This document shows positions 9,241 to 16,691 of a stretch of 64,000 bases of DNA, in pieces. The translations under genes were made by a program, and so were the position numbers. The DNA comes from an uncultured bacterium (GTDB lineage Bacteria; Bacillota_I; Bacilli_A; RFN20; CAG-826). The stretch spans positions 744,001 to 808,000 of the forward strand of contig CASFTG010000001.1 of assembly GCA_949297805.1 (NCBI GenBank). Reading direction: 5' to 3'. Position 1 is the first letter of the stretch, and each line of letters begins with the position of its first letter. The notes beneath the pieces were generated by a model. That model searched no databases. It saw only the letters and a program-made list of their open reading frames with translations, and had not been told where the DNA came from.

Positions 9241-10340
9241 GCCCCAACCTCCTGAAAGCAAGCGTAAACAGTAAGAGTCCGGGTAATGGGAGTAAGGTCG
9301 GTCAATTTGCCACTGGTTGGATCGCTTGGTCCTAGCTGCGATGTATACCAGCCGACGAAGTCGCACCCATCTTTAATGGCATACGGAAGCTTGGCGATGG
9401 CTGAGCCATAGGCAACGGTCATCTCCACACTGGCCATCGGCTGACCGGAAATCCGCCCCCCATTGGTCGCGGCATCGAAAGTGACCGTGACGTCAGGCTG
9501 GGTCAAACGGATGGTGACGGTCCAAAAACCGTTATCGTAAATGTAGATGGTCCCAGTGCTGGTATCGAAGTAAAAGTCGCCATCCTTGGCATCGGGGACG
9601 AAAGTCGGGGCGCCCGCTTCGTAAAACCACACCGTTCCGGGATCGGGCATCGGGAAAGAGAGAATTTCCGGTTCCCCTTCGGTGTAGGAAATCTGCAAGT
9701 AATACATCCCGGCTTCCTCATCGGTTTGAGCGACGATGCTGGTAATTCCCCGCCCGTCTTCCCCGTTCCGATAAGGCAAGGTGATGACCGAGGGTTCAAC
9801 GGTCGGATCGGTATAGGTGATGGTGATAACGATGTCGCCATTCTCCTCTTTGGTTTGGGAGACGTTGGCCACCCCATTCCCATCCCTTCCTTTTGGGAGT
9901 TCGAATTCATGAGTTTCTCCGTCATTCGTGGTAATGGTCACGGTGGTCATCCCCGATTCCTCGTCATAGGACGATTCGATGTCGGTTATCGAGGTGGCAT
10001 TAGGGATAGTCCAAATCGAGGGGGCGAGGGAGGTGTCGCTATAGGTCATGGTGATGACGAGGTCTTTGCCATCCTCGGATACTTTGGAGGAGACGGAGGC
10101 GATGCCGGTGCCCCTCGGGCCCTGTTCGCCGTCTTGTCCGGCTGGGATAGTGAAAGTGACCGGCTTGATGTCATCGTCAGTGAAGGTGATGGTGATGATG
10201 GTCGAGCCATCGGCTTGGGGGGCGGCTAATATCGAATCGATGTAAAGCGATTCCTCGCTGCCCATTATGCCACACGAGGAACCCAGGGCCCCGGTCAAAG
10301 CTAGGCCCAGGCCGAGGAATAAGGATTTAAGCTTGTTCAT
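9237..10340 (-). CDS. Repeat lipoprotein with collagen-like linkers and Flg_new/InlB-B-like end
   Basis: The start at 10340 follows a strong AGGAGGA ribosome site; an upstream in-frame start would remove it. The signal MNKLKSLFLGLGLALTGALG runs into SSC, giving a lipid anchor. The mature region holds about four copies of a 45-60-residue unit: a beta hairpin ending in an Ile/Leu-Pro strand (TFTIPAGQDGEQGPRG, TITTNDGETHEFELPKGRDG, VITLPYRNGEDGRG). Each is followed by a short collagen-like G-x-D-G turn and I-x-S-V or V-A-N-V. Near the C-terminus FYFDTSTGTIYIYDNGFW resembles phage tail-fibre modules, and the last 70 residues (GGRISGQP, FVGWYTS, TLTVYACF) match the Flg_new/InlB B-repeat pattern. 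It overlaps the upstream gene by 14 bases. It is probably an adhesive or structural lipoprotein. Confidence 0.8.
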   Translation of the reverse strand: MNKLKSLFLGLGLALTGALGSSCGIMGSEESLYIDSILAAPQADGSTIITITFTDDDIKPVTFTIPAGQDGEQGPRGTGIASVSSKVSEDGKDLVITMTYSDTSLAPSIWTIPNATSITDIESSYDEESGMTTVTITTNDGETHEFELPKGRDGNGVANVSQTKEENGDIVITITYTDPTVEPSVITLPYRNGEDGRGITSIVAQTDEEAGMYYLQISYTEGEPEILSFPMPDPGTVWFYEAGAPTFVPDAKDGDFYFDTSTGTIYIYDNGFWTVTIRLTQPDVTVTFDAATNGGRISGQPMASVEMTVAYGSAIAKLPYAIKDGCDFVGWYTSQLGPSDPTSGKLTDLTPITRTLTVYACFQEVGA

Positions 10341-11460
10341 GTCGTTCCTCCTCTTTCCCCATAAAGGGCAGATCAAGCAATTGGATGGCCTTTTTCTCGC
10401 CTCGAGTATAGCAATGGAAGGTAGAGTCGCAATAATGGCAGACGTCGCCCGTGCGCTTATTGCCGCATATGGGGCAATAATCCCCTTGGTCGGGGACCGA
10501 TAAGAGCAAGGTTTTCAACGGTAAAGCAGTATCGATGCTCCCAAATAAGCTGATCAGGGCTTTCTTCCCCTCGCCATATAGTTCATAAGACGGGTAGAAG
10601 AAAGACGGCCGAGGCTTGACCTCATAGGATAAGGCGAAGCCATCGTAGATATTAGACGCCTTCATTATGAGCGAATCGCCCAATCTTCTTAAGGAGACCA
10701 AGCAATCGGCGAAGCGGAAGGAAAGAGGCAACTTACCCTCATTCCCTTTGACGATGTCCCGTCCATCAGAAAAATCATTAACGATCTTTTGGATGCTCTT
10801 CTCTGAATCAAAAGAAGCATTCGACAACATATAGGACCGATATAACGCCCCATATAAAGGATCATAAGCCAAGGCATTGGTCTGGTGGACGTTCTCTTCT
10901 TTCAAGGGGATTAAGGTCTGGAAGAAATAAGTCCGCCCTAAGGTCTCGGCCTCTTGCTTCATATAGAGCAATTCATCGAGGAGATGGAGTTTCTTTTCCT
11001 GTTCTCCCCCATTGGCCCCTTCGATGTAATCGAGCAAAGGCAAGGCATTGCCATATTTGGAATAGGAAAGTCCGTTATTGATGATCGGGAGCAAAGAGGA
11101 TTGATAACGGAAATTCGAATAGGCCGCTCCCAGCTCATCAATCAGCCGGACCAAAATCATCTTGGCGAACCGGTTCTCGTAAGTGGAATTATCGTCTTCG
11201 ACTTCTGAGCAAAGGACTTCCTTCGGGGTCAACCGACCATTTAGATAAGCAAAGTGCTTGGCTTTCTTGGCTGTTTCAGCAAAGAGTTTCGGGGAGAAAG
11301 AAGAGGCTTGGCCGAGCTTCTTATACACCGCCTCTTCCTTTAGCCCTTTTCGGGCAAAACGATAGATGTTCTCAAGGCAATCCAAAATATTCCGGCTCGT
11401 CTTCTCCGAGCTGGCCAAGATCGGGGCGAACCCGTTATCTAGTGATAACTGGCCTCTCAT
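10327..11460 (-). CDS. DUF2357-like protein with C-terminal zinc ribbon, partner of McrB-like AAA+
   Basis: This 377-residue cytosolic protein has no signal or membrane segment. Residues of about 88-115 (EVEDDNSTYENRFAKMILVRL) and 200-235 (HQTNALAYDPLYGALYRSYM) resemble the conserved core of DUF2357 proteins, which are commonly encoded beside McrB-like AAA+ ATPases. The C-terminus has a four-cysteine zinc ribbon, CPICGNKRTGDVCHYC, near residue 335. I cannot see the PD-(D/E)xK nuclease signature expected of a cutting McrC-type partner. The gene overlaps the AAA+ gene by four bases, as expected for a stoichiometric complex. The family call is from memory and moderately secure; an adaptor role in a surface-protein operon is inferred. 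Confidence 0.6.
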   Translation of the reverse strand: MRGQLSLDNGFAPILASSEKTSRNILDCLENIYRFARKGLKEEAVYKKLGQASSFSPKLFAETAKKAKHFAYLNGRLTPKEVLCSEVEDDNSTYENRFAKMILVRLIDELGAAYSNFRYQSSLLPIINNGLSYSKYGNALPLLDYIEGANGGEQEKKLHLLDELLYMKQEAETLGRTYFFQTLIPLKEENVHQTNALAYDPLYGALYRSYMLSNASFDSEKSIQKIVNDFSDGRDIVKGNEGKLPLSFRFADCLVSLRRLGDSLIMKASNIYDGFALSYEVKPRPSFFYPSYELYGEGKKALISLFGSIDTALPLKTLLLSVPDQGDYCPICGNKRTGDVCHYCDSTFHCYTRGEKKAIQLLDLPFMGKEEERHEQA

Positions 11461-13247
11461 CCGAGCCTCCTCATTTCCCTATCTATCGTCTCTAAGCTCT
11501 TCTTAAAGGCATCGCCATAGGTTTTCTTCAAATAGTCGCCCATCGAGCGGAGCCCGGCCCGATAACCGGCATCGACCCGGCCTTTGGCTTTCCGGAGGAC
11601 CTTAAAGGCGAAGAGGTAATCAATCGCCCCTTCTTTTGAGCCCGTGATGGCGGCATAAACGGGAGCTAAGTCACTGGCTTGGTTAAGGAACCGGTTGCCG
11701 GTTTTGATGCCAAGGCAATCATCGCCTTCCTTCAATAAAGCCACTAGTTTCTTCTGGTCATTGGCATCGAAAGATAGCTTCTTATCTTTCCGCGCCGCCT
11801 CGGCAAGACTCGCCAAATCCTTATTAGAGACCGCGACCGGCTTGGCCTTGGTCGAGAAGGACAAAGGCTCGTGGAATTCGTCGAAATCAAGAACGATAGC
11901 CCGGTCGATAACCTTATCGGTGATGGCGAAGGTCGAATCGTCGGTATTGCAAGTCCCGATGAAGCGGGTATTGGGGGTGATGAGCAAATCGCCGCCAGCT
12001 AAATGAACCGGGGCGTCCTCCCCGACGTTAACGATATGGATCCGCCTTTGATCCTCAGGGAACTCCATAACTGAGAGGAAGTCGGCGAAGTAATATTCAA
12101 CCCGGGAGATGTTCATTTCGTCTAAGACCATCAGGTTAAGATGGTTAAGCCGATAAGTGGCTTCATAAAGCCGTTTTAAGAACTCGGTCTCGAAATAGAC
12201 CCCGGTGAAGTCGTTGTAATAGCCCAAGATGTCATCCCGATCCTTATAGGTCATCTGGACCGATTCGAAGTAGGCGTTCTCGCCAATGAACTTGGCGAAA
12301 TACCGAGGCAACGAAGATTTACCAGTGCCGGAGACGCCCTCAAGGATCGTTAACGGAGTGGTCAAAATGGCCGAGACGAAGACCGCCAGATCATCTAAGG
12401 AATAATATAAGGAGCAGGTGGTAGCCAAATAGTTTTGTAGATCCTCGACGAAGCGGCGAAGCGTCAAGCCGGTCGGAAGGAAAGGCAAGGCCTGCTCCCC
12501 CAGCAAGAAACGGTCATCGATGGCGACGAGCCCCGGGAACACCCGAGTCTTGTCGTAGGCTAAAGGGGCGCCGCCTGTCCCCGAGCCGATGGCGACCCCG
12601 GCTCCCGCGGCTACCCCACCGGCGGCTCCGCTGCTCCCGCCTTTTTTCTCGGTGTCAAAGGTATTAGAGAGGTCGGCTTCGCTCTTTTCCTCTTCCTCCG
12701 GCTCATCCTTAGCTTCCGAACCGATGCTGACCGCGTTTCTCGCCGTAAATGGCAAGGCCATAACTAGAAGGTAGATAGCCAAGACGATGGCGTAGATAGC
12801 AGCAAAAGCCACGATGGAAATAAGCAGGGTCTCGCCGACGAAAGTGATGTTCCGCTTTAACCCTTCGGCCCCTTCGGGAATGGTGAAGAGGAGCCCTAAG
12901 CCGACGAAGACGATGAACCCGACGACTCCAATGAGGATGACATAAGGGAGCATCCCGGAGTTAACGAGTTTCTTTCCGTCTTCATGGATCTTATTCAAGG
13001 CGATGAAGAGGGAGATGACCCCGGCGATGAGATAAAGGGCGATGAATAGAAGCAGGACATAGGCCGAGCTTTGGGGCGCGATGGCGGCGAAGTTAAGCAA
13101 TTCGCCGATCCCGGCAATTGGGTTGTTCTTCTTGAAGATAATGTAATTGGCGTCTAACCCGCCGGCGATGAAGAAGCTCAGCAAAGCGAACAAAATGACC
13201 GAAGCCGTGAGGGCTTTCTGGCGGGGGCTGAATTTGAATATTTTCAC
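11457..13247 (-). CDS. Membrane-anchored McrB-like AAA+ ATPase
   Basis: The 596-residue protein has three parts. Residues 1-175 contain four transmembrane helices. Residues of about 176-230 form an acidic then glycine/alanine-rich linker (GSSGAAGGVAAGAGVAIGSG). The remaining residues form a McrB/dynein-class AAA+ domain with Walker A GVSGTGKSS, an MTYKDRDDILGYYN segment, Walker B LMVLDEMNISRVEYYFADFL, sensor 1 FIGTCNTDDST and an arginine-bearing KVIDRAIVLDF. The NTPase should form a ring at the cytosolic face of the membrane, which is unusual for McrB relatives; most act on nucleic acid in the cytosol. It overlaps the signal peptidase gene and the DUF2357-like gene by four bases each. The substrate is unknown. 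Confidence 0.85.
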   Translation of the reverse strand: MKIFKFSPRQKALTASVILFALLSFFIAGGLDANYIIFKKNNPIAGIGELLNFAAIAPQSSAYVLLLFIALYLIAGVISLFIALNKIHEDGKKLVNSGMLPYVILIGVVGFIVFVGLGLLFTIPEGAEGLKRNITFVGETLLISIVAFAAIYAIVLAIYLLVMALPFTARNAVSIGSEAKDEPEEEEKSEADLSNTFDTEKKGGSSGAAGGVAAGAGVAIGSGTGGAPLAYDKTRVFPGLVAIDDRFLLGEQALPFLPTGLTLRRFVEDLQNYLATTCSLYYSLDDLAVFVSAILTTPLTILEGVSGTGKSSLPRYFAKFIGENAYFESVQMTYKDRDDILGYYNDFTGVYFETEFLKRLYEATYRLNHLNLMVLDEMNISRVEYYFADFLSVMEFPEDQRRIHIVNVGEDAPVHLAGGDLLITPNTRFIGTCNTDDSTFAITDKVIDRAIVLDFDEFHEPLSFSTKAKPVAVSNKDLASLAEAARKDKKLSFDANDQKKLVALLKEGDDCLGIKTGNRFLNQASDLAPVYAAITGSKEGAIDYLFAFKVLRKAKGRVDAGYRAGLRSMGDYLKKTYGDAFKKSLETIDREMRRLG

Positions 13248-14146
13248 TTGGCTGAACTCCTTGTGTAAGTGATAGCGACTTGGTCGGATTTCTTCTTTTT
13301 GTCGGTGGTTCCTCGATAAGCGGAATCGAATTCAATCGTTCCTTCGGGGCAGGAATAGGTGAGCAGACTCACCCCATCCTTGAACTTCGCGTCATAGAAC
13401 TTAAGCCGATTCTCTCGAAGTTTGTCGTTGAACCCGGAATAGATCTCATAGGCGATGATGCAATAGGCGATAGCCGACATCCCGAGGATCCCATAATCGT
13501 CTTGAAGATAGAAGGTGATGGAACCAAAGAAGGGGATGCGGGTCCCGGTGTAGACCCCGTTGACCATATCGAGGGTGATGCGGATGTTGTCATCCTTATC
13601 GACGGCATCGCCTCGGGTCATGTAGTAGTCATCGCCGATGAACACCACCCGATGGATGACGTTGATCCCTTGGGGATGGCGGTAGGAGATGACGTCATAG
13701 AGTTGCACGTCATCAAACGAGTTGACTTCTTTGAGAATAACGATGTCGTTGATTTGGATCCGCTCATCGATGTCTTTAAGATACCATTCATTGGATGGAT
13801 CGACCTTGGACATCGAACCGGTCCGAACGGCCTCGAGGGAATAAGGGATCCCGAGCCCGGGCATCGCGCGCGTGAATATAAGCGTTCCGCATAGGAGCAA
13901 GACGACGAGGAATCCGATGTTGGCCAAAACCGAACCGGCCTTGCACCACTTCGCCATCTTTGGACTAAGGGAGCTCTTGGCGACCTTATCTTCCAATACG
14001 TCGAAATCGAGCTTCCCCTCGCCCATTTCCTTCTTGCTGGTGAAATATATCCAGAACAAGAAGACAGTTAGGGCGAGGAGAAGGACGATGATGCTCACCA
14101 TCAAGACGGTGAAGACGGTTGATAGATAGATCGGCAATAGAGGCAT
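13244..14146 (-). CDS. SipW-type (S26B) signal peptidase I
   Basis: The 300-residue membrane peptidase has two N-terminal transmembrane helices and another near residue 210. The catalytic serine lies in RTGSMSK near residue 110. Instead of the lysine of the usual bacterial enzyme, a histidine appears in NVIHRVVFI near 168, followed by the conserved YMTRGDAVDKDDN. The Ser-His dyad defines the archaeal/ER-like class that includes Bacillus SipW, which matures TasA-like fibre proteins. It lies 39 bases downstream of a gene with a SipW-type signal, its likely substrate. The ribosome site TAGGAG sits in the loop of a small hairpin just before the start codon, which may hold its output below that of its substrate. 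The C-terminal 60 residues are hydrophilic. Confidence 0.88.
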   Translation of the reverse strand: MPLLPIYLSTVFTVLMVSIIVLLLALTVFLFWIYFTSKKEMGEGKLDFDVLEDKVAKSSLSPKMAKWCKAGSVLANIGFLVVLLLCGTLIFTRAMPGLGIPYSLEAVRTGSMSKVDPSNEWYLKDIDERIQINDIVILKEVNSFDDVQLYDVISYRHPQGINVIHRVVFIGDDYYMTRGDAVDKDDNIRITLDMVNGVYTGTRIPFFGSITFYLQDDYGILGMSAIAYCIIAYEIYSGFNDKLRENRLKFYDAKFKDGVSLLTYSCPEGTIEFDSAYRGTTDKKKKSDQVAITYTRSSAK

Positions 14147-14164
14147 CCGCTTCTCCTAAAGCGG
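14147..14164 (-). promoter_or_regulatory. Hairpin enclosing the ribosome binding site of the signal peptidase gene
   Basis: On the minus strand a six-base stem CCGCTT / AAGCGG encloses the loop TAGGAG, which is the only Shine-Dalgarno sequence for the start codon at 14146. Folding would limit ribosome access unless it is unwound, for example by ribosomes finishing the upstream gene. Seen in sequence; effect inferred. Confidence 0.5.
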
Positions 14165-14185
14165 AGGATAACAGAAATATAGGAA

Positions 14186-14842
14186 TTAAGCGCTAGCGCC
14201 GCTGTTCATGGTAACAGTGACGGTCGCGGTGAGCTTGGCTCCGTTAACGGCGGTTTGGAAAGTCTGCATGGCCCCCCAAGCGCCGTCAGAGTCAGAGGGA
14301 TAAGTCGAATTCACCCAATTGAGGAACCCGCCTTGATAGCCCGGGGTAACCCAAGTGATCTCAATGTCAGCTTTAGTCATGGATTTGACGGTCGCGGCAT
14401 CGCTGCCAGAGGTTTGCCAAGCAGAATCATCATTTTCGATTTTGATGTCAGCCGGCTTATTGAGATAGGCGGCGACATTTTCATTCGACCAGGCAAAAGT
14501 AACGGTGATGTAGGACCAAGCATCCGGTTCGCCGGTGACGGAAAGATCCAAGGAGAACTTCCGGTCGTTGGCTTCGTCGCCATCGACAAGGCCAGTGTCG
14601 TTATCGGTCGGATCTTCATAGCCATCGACGTTAAGCGTTCCGGTGCCTTCGGTGACGCCAATGCCGAGTTTAATGACTTGGTTGGAGATTACGACGGTGT
14701 CAATGGAGATTCCATCTTGAAGATCCTTGGTAGAATCGCCACCGGTGAGCGTTAGCGCAGCATACGTGCCGCCAACCGCCCCGGTCGCGCCAAAAGCTAA
14801 GACGCTAGAGACGATGAGTTTGATTTTTGAGGTTTTGGTCAT
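14186..14842 (-). CDS. TasA/camelysin-like secreted protein with SipW-dependent signal
   Basis: The start was set at the ATG at 14842, eight bases after a perfect AGGAGGT; a TTG six bases further up lies too close to it. The 218-residue protein begins MTKTSKIKLIVSSVLAFGAT and continues GAVGGTYAALTLTGG, a textbook SipW-dependent signal peptide ending in GGTYA. The mature part is Asp/Thr-rich and beta-rich (FSLDLSVTG, YITVTFAWSN, LTATVTVTMNSG), like TasA and camelysin, which assemble into extracellular fibres. It is the first gene of the operon, has the best ribosome site and is followed by its presumed peptidase. It is likely the abundant fibre subunit. Subfamily assignment is inferred from signal and context rather than full alignment. 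Confidence 0.82.
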   Translation of the reverse strand: MTKTSKIKLIVSSVLAFGATGAVGGTYAALTLTGGDSTKDLQDGISIDTVVISNQVIKLGIGVTEGTGTLNVDGYEDPTDNDTGLVDGDEANDRKFSLDLSVTGEPDAWSYITVTFAWSNENVAAYLNKPADIKIENDDSAWQTSGSDAATVKSMTKADIEITWVTPGYQGGFLNWVNSTYPSDSDGAWGAMQTFQTAVNGAKLTATVTVTMNSGASA

Positions 14843-14893
14843 AAGCAATGACCTCCTTTATGCGAGTTAGGTTATAGGGTTAACGTCGGCGCG

Positions 14894-14908
14894 AAAAAAA
14901 AAAAAAAA
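14894..14908 (-). repeat. Homopolymeric T15 tract in operon leader
   Basis: Fifteen uninterrupted A residues on the plus strand (T on the transcript) lie between the predicted promoter and the ribosome site of the TasA-like gene. Such runs change length by slippage. It follows GGGGCG but has no stable hairpin, so it is not a convincing terminator. Confidence 0.85.
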
Positions 14909-14924
14909 CGCCCCTTTGCGTATA

Positions 14925-14954
14925 TATATAGAATTTAGGGCCTTTGATTGACAA
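14925..14954 (-). promoter_or_regulatory. Promoter of the surface operon
   Basis: On the minus strand, TTGTCA (14949-14954) and TATATA (14925-14930) are separated by 18 bases. Transcription would start near 14917, giving a leader of about 75 bases that contains a run of 15 T residues (14894-14908) and the AGGAGGT site. No better promoter is seen in the 314-base gap up to the divergent gene. Confidence 0.6.
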
Positions 14955-15121
14955 CCAATTTTGCGTTGCGCTCTTTTCATTTTGATTACCGGTTTACCGA
15001 TATAGTACCTAGAGAGGCTTTAGCAATGTAAAATTTAGGTTAAATTTGGCTAGTTTCCGTACAATAATTCGTTTTTGTACGTATTCAGGCTATTTTTATA
15101 TATAAGATAATATATCTTCTC

Positions 15122-15150
15122 TTTAAAACCATCGATTTGGTCGATATAAT
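15122..15150 (+). promoter_or_regulatory. Promoter of Fic-like gene, leaderless arrangement
   Basis: TTTAAA (15122-15127) and a perfect TATAAT (15145-15150) are spaced by 17 bases. Transcription starting six or seven bases later would begin at the ATG at 15157. There is no Shine-Dalgarno sequence. Confidence 0.6.
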
Positions 15151-15156
15151 ATGACT

Positions 15157-16116
15157 ATGGAAAAAGTGAATCCGCCCTATCGGGCCAGCTTCTCGACTAG
15201 CAACGCCGTGGTCATGGCCTTGACCTCTTTGTGCTTCAAAGTTGGCCGTTTATCGGCTATTTCTTCGCCGGTGCCGGCTTTAGAGGCTAGTGCGAACGAG
15301 GCCGCCGCCTATTTGGAAAAGAAGGGGAAACGGCTGACCCCTTCCCAGTTACGGGGACTCTATCGCGGGGAAGACATCGCTTCTGTCCCCTTGGCGAAGC
15401 GGATTTGCGGGCTTTTTTATCAATCAAGCAAGCTAGACCCAAGCGATTATTCGTTTTTAAAAACCTATGAATCGACCCTTTGGGGCGAGGATGTGCCGGT
15501 CCGGCTTTCCCGCCGGATCGAGTCCTATCCTTATTCGATCCCGCCCCACGCTAAGGTCGAGGAACTACTGAAGCGGACCTTCCTCTTCGTGAAGAACGCC
15601 CAACCCCATGTCTCCCCGATCCTTTTGTCAGGGTTATTGCTATTCATGCTTCCGGCCATCATGCCCTACCGCGAGCATCCCTACCTCTTGGCTTTCCTTT
15701 ATGCCAAAGCGGAATTGATTCGTTTTAAGAAGGACCTGCTCGGTATCAAGTTGCTTAAGCACCTCTTTAAGAACGAAGACAAGCTCAAGACGGCCTATGA
15801 GAAGGCGGTCAACAAAGAAGACATGGCCCCCTTCCTCATTGCTTACATGGAGACGATTGAAGAGGCGATTGAAGAAAGCATTAAGCATTCTTTATTAACT
15901 AGAGGTGGCTTAACCCCAATGGCTAAGCGGATGCTCGAAGCGATGGAGCCGGATAAGTACTACTCGGCGACCGAGCTATTGAGCCTATTGGGATTGAAGT
16001 CGAGGTTAGGCTTGCATAAAAACTATCTCAAGCCGGCTTTAGAGGCCAATAAGATCGAGATGAGCAACCCCCTCTCCCCAACCGATCGGAATCAGCGGTA
16101 CCGGAAAAAGCCATGA
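15157..16116 (+). CDS. Fic-fold protein lacking the Fic active-site motif
   Basis: The start is placed at 15157 because an ATG two codons earlier touches the -10 box. The 319-residue protein shows Fic-family order. A helical core spans about 130-195; DMAPFLIAYMETIEEAIEES near 222 matches the helix after the active site. At the C-terminus a winged helix includes YYSATELLSLLGLKSR and NYLKPALEANKIEMSNPLSP, like the Fic-associated ending. The catalytic HPFxxGNGR loop is absent: the corresponding stretch reads LLFMLPAIMPYREHPYLLAF, with the His, Gly-Asn-Gly and Arg lost. It therefore probably does not transfer AMP. It overlaps a small membrane protein gene by four bases and is divergent from the surface operon, so a regulatory role there is possible. 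Fic assignment is moderate. Confidence 0.6.
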   Translation: MEKVNPPYRASFSTSNAVVMALTSLCFKVGRLSAISSPVPALEASANEAAAYLEKKGKRLTPSQLRGLYRGEDIASVPLAKRICGLFYQSSKLDPSDYSFLKTYESTLWGEDVPVRLSRRIESYPYSIPPHAKVEELLKRTFLFVKNAQPHVSPILLSGLLLFMLPAIMPYREHPYLLAFLYAKAELIRFKKDLLGIKLLKHLFKNEDKLKTAYEKAVNKEDMAPFLIAYMETIEEAIEESIKHSLLTRGGLTPMAKRMLEAMEPDKYYSATELLSLLGLKSRLGLHKNYLKPALEANKIEMSNPLSPTDRNQRYRKKP

Positions 16117-16523
16117 TCTTCTTAGTCTTGTTAGTCTTGGGACTGGCCTTTGATGTGGCCGGCAGTTTCTTTAAGAAGAAGCCTTTGATCCTTTATCCCC
16201 TTTTGGGCGTAGCCTCGATATTCATCCTGGTCGGCTCAATCTATTTCGTCTTCTATTTCCAGTCGAAGTTCATTGAGGAAGAACCGGGCTGGGTCAACTG
16301 GACCTTCGCTTCCTTCGCTCTCTGCTTCCTCTTCTTGCAGCTGCTCTATATATCCTCTTATATAAAGAAAATCGGAAAGTACCTTGGGATGGCTTTTACC
16401 TTCCTCTTCTTCGTCTTTGCCTTAACCGGAGTCGGGATGCTTTGCTATTTCGGCCGGATCGCCTTAGAAAATGAGTCGATGTCATCGAATATTACGAATC
16501 TGCTCGCGATTTTGCTTGCATGA
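16113..16523 (+). CDS. Small four-helix membrane protein
   Basis: This 136-residue protein has four strongly hydrophobic segments (starting FLVLLVLGLAFDVAG, LILYPLLGVASIFILVGSIY, WTFASFALCFLFLQLLYISS and YLGMAFTFLFFVFALTGVGM) with short loops. I do not recognise the family. Its start overlaps the stop of the Fic-like gene by four bases, so the two are co-translated. The promoter of the infC operon lies across its last codons. A partnership between a cytosolic Fic-fold protein and a membrane protein is suggested by the overlap only. Confidence 0.75.
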   Translation: MIFLVLLVLGLAFDVAGSFFKKKPLILYPLLGVASIFILVGSIYFVFYFQSKFIEEEPGWVNWTFASFALCFLFLQLLYISSYIKKIGKYLGMAFTFLFFVFALTGVGMLCYFGRIALENESMSSNITNLLAILLA

Positions 16524-16543
16524 GTCTCGGAAAAGGGTATACT
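16516..16543 (+). promoter_or_regulatory. Promoter of the infC-rpmI-rplT operon
   Basis: TTGCAT (16516-16521), 16-base spacer, TATACT (16538-16543). The predicted start near 16550 leaves a structured leader of about 140 bases before infC. The same TTGCAT -35 hexamer precedes rpsD. Confidence 0.7.
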
Positions 16544-16549
16544 TCCCCC

Positions 16550-16690
16550 TGTCGAAAGACGTAGAAAGCAGTCGCGTCCGGCGGCTCGCCAGATTCCCAA
16601 TGGGAATTGGCCACCCTGCTACCTAACCAAAAATGCAGATCAGCCGGAGGATTGCCTTCCGGCTATTTTCGACTAATGGAGGAAAAAGAA
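16550..16690 (+). promoter_or_regulatory. L20-type leader with attenuator hairpin upstream of infC
   Basis: The leader holds paired GC-rich segments (GTAGAAAGCAGTCGCG, AGATTCCCAATGGGAATTGG, CACCCTGCTACC) followed by a terminator-like hairpin AGCCGGAGG / CCTTCCGGCT and ATTTTC at about 16642-16671. In Firmicutes, L20 binds such leaders and causes premature termination when it is in excess. Position before infC-rpmI-rplT and the hairpin support the call; I could not align it to the covariance model. Confidence 0.6.
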
Positions 16691-16691
16691 C

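Noticed and set aside
8623-9366. Long form of the small secreted protein (247 residues)
   Set aside because: The extension lies inside the preceding gene and hides the SipW-type signal; the 9240 start gives the ATGA overlap typical of the operon.
10327-13247. Reading the AAA+ and DUF2357-like pair as a McrBC restriction or phage-defence system
   Set aside because: The ATPase has four membrane helices, the partner lacks a visible nuclease motif, and both are translationally coupled to secreted-protein genes rather than to other defence genes.
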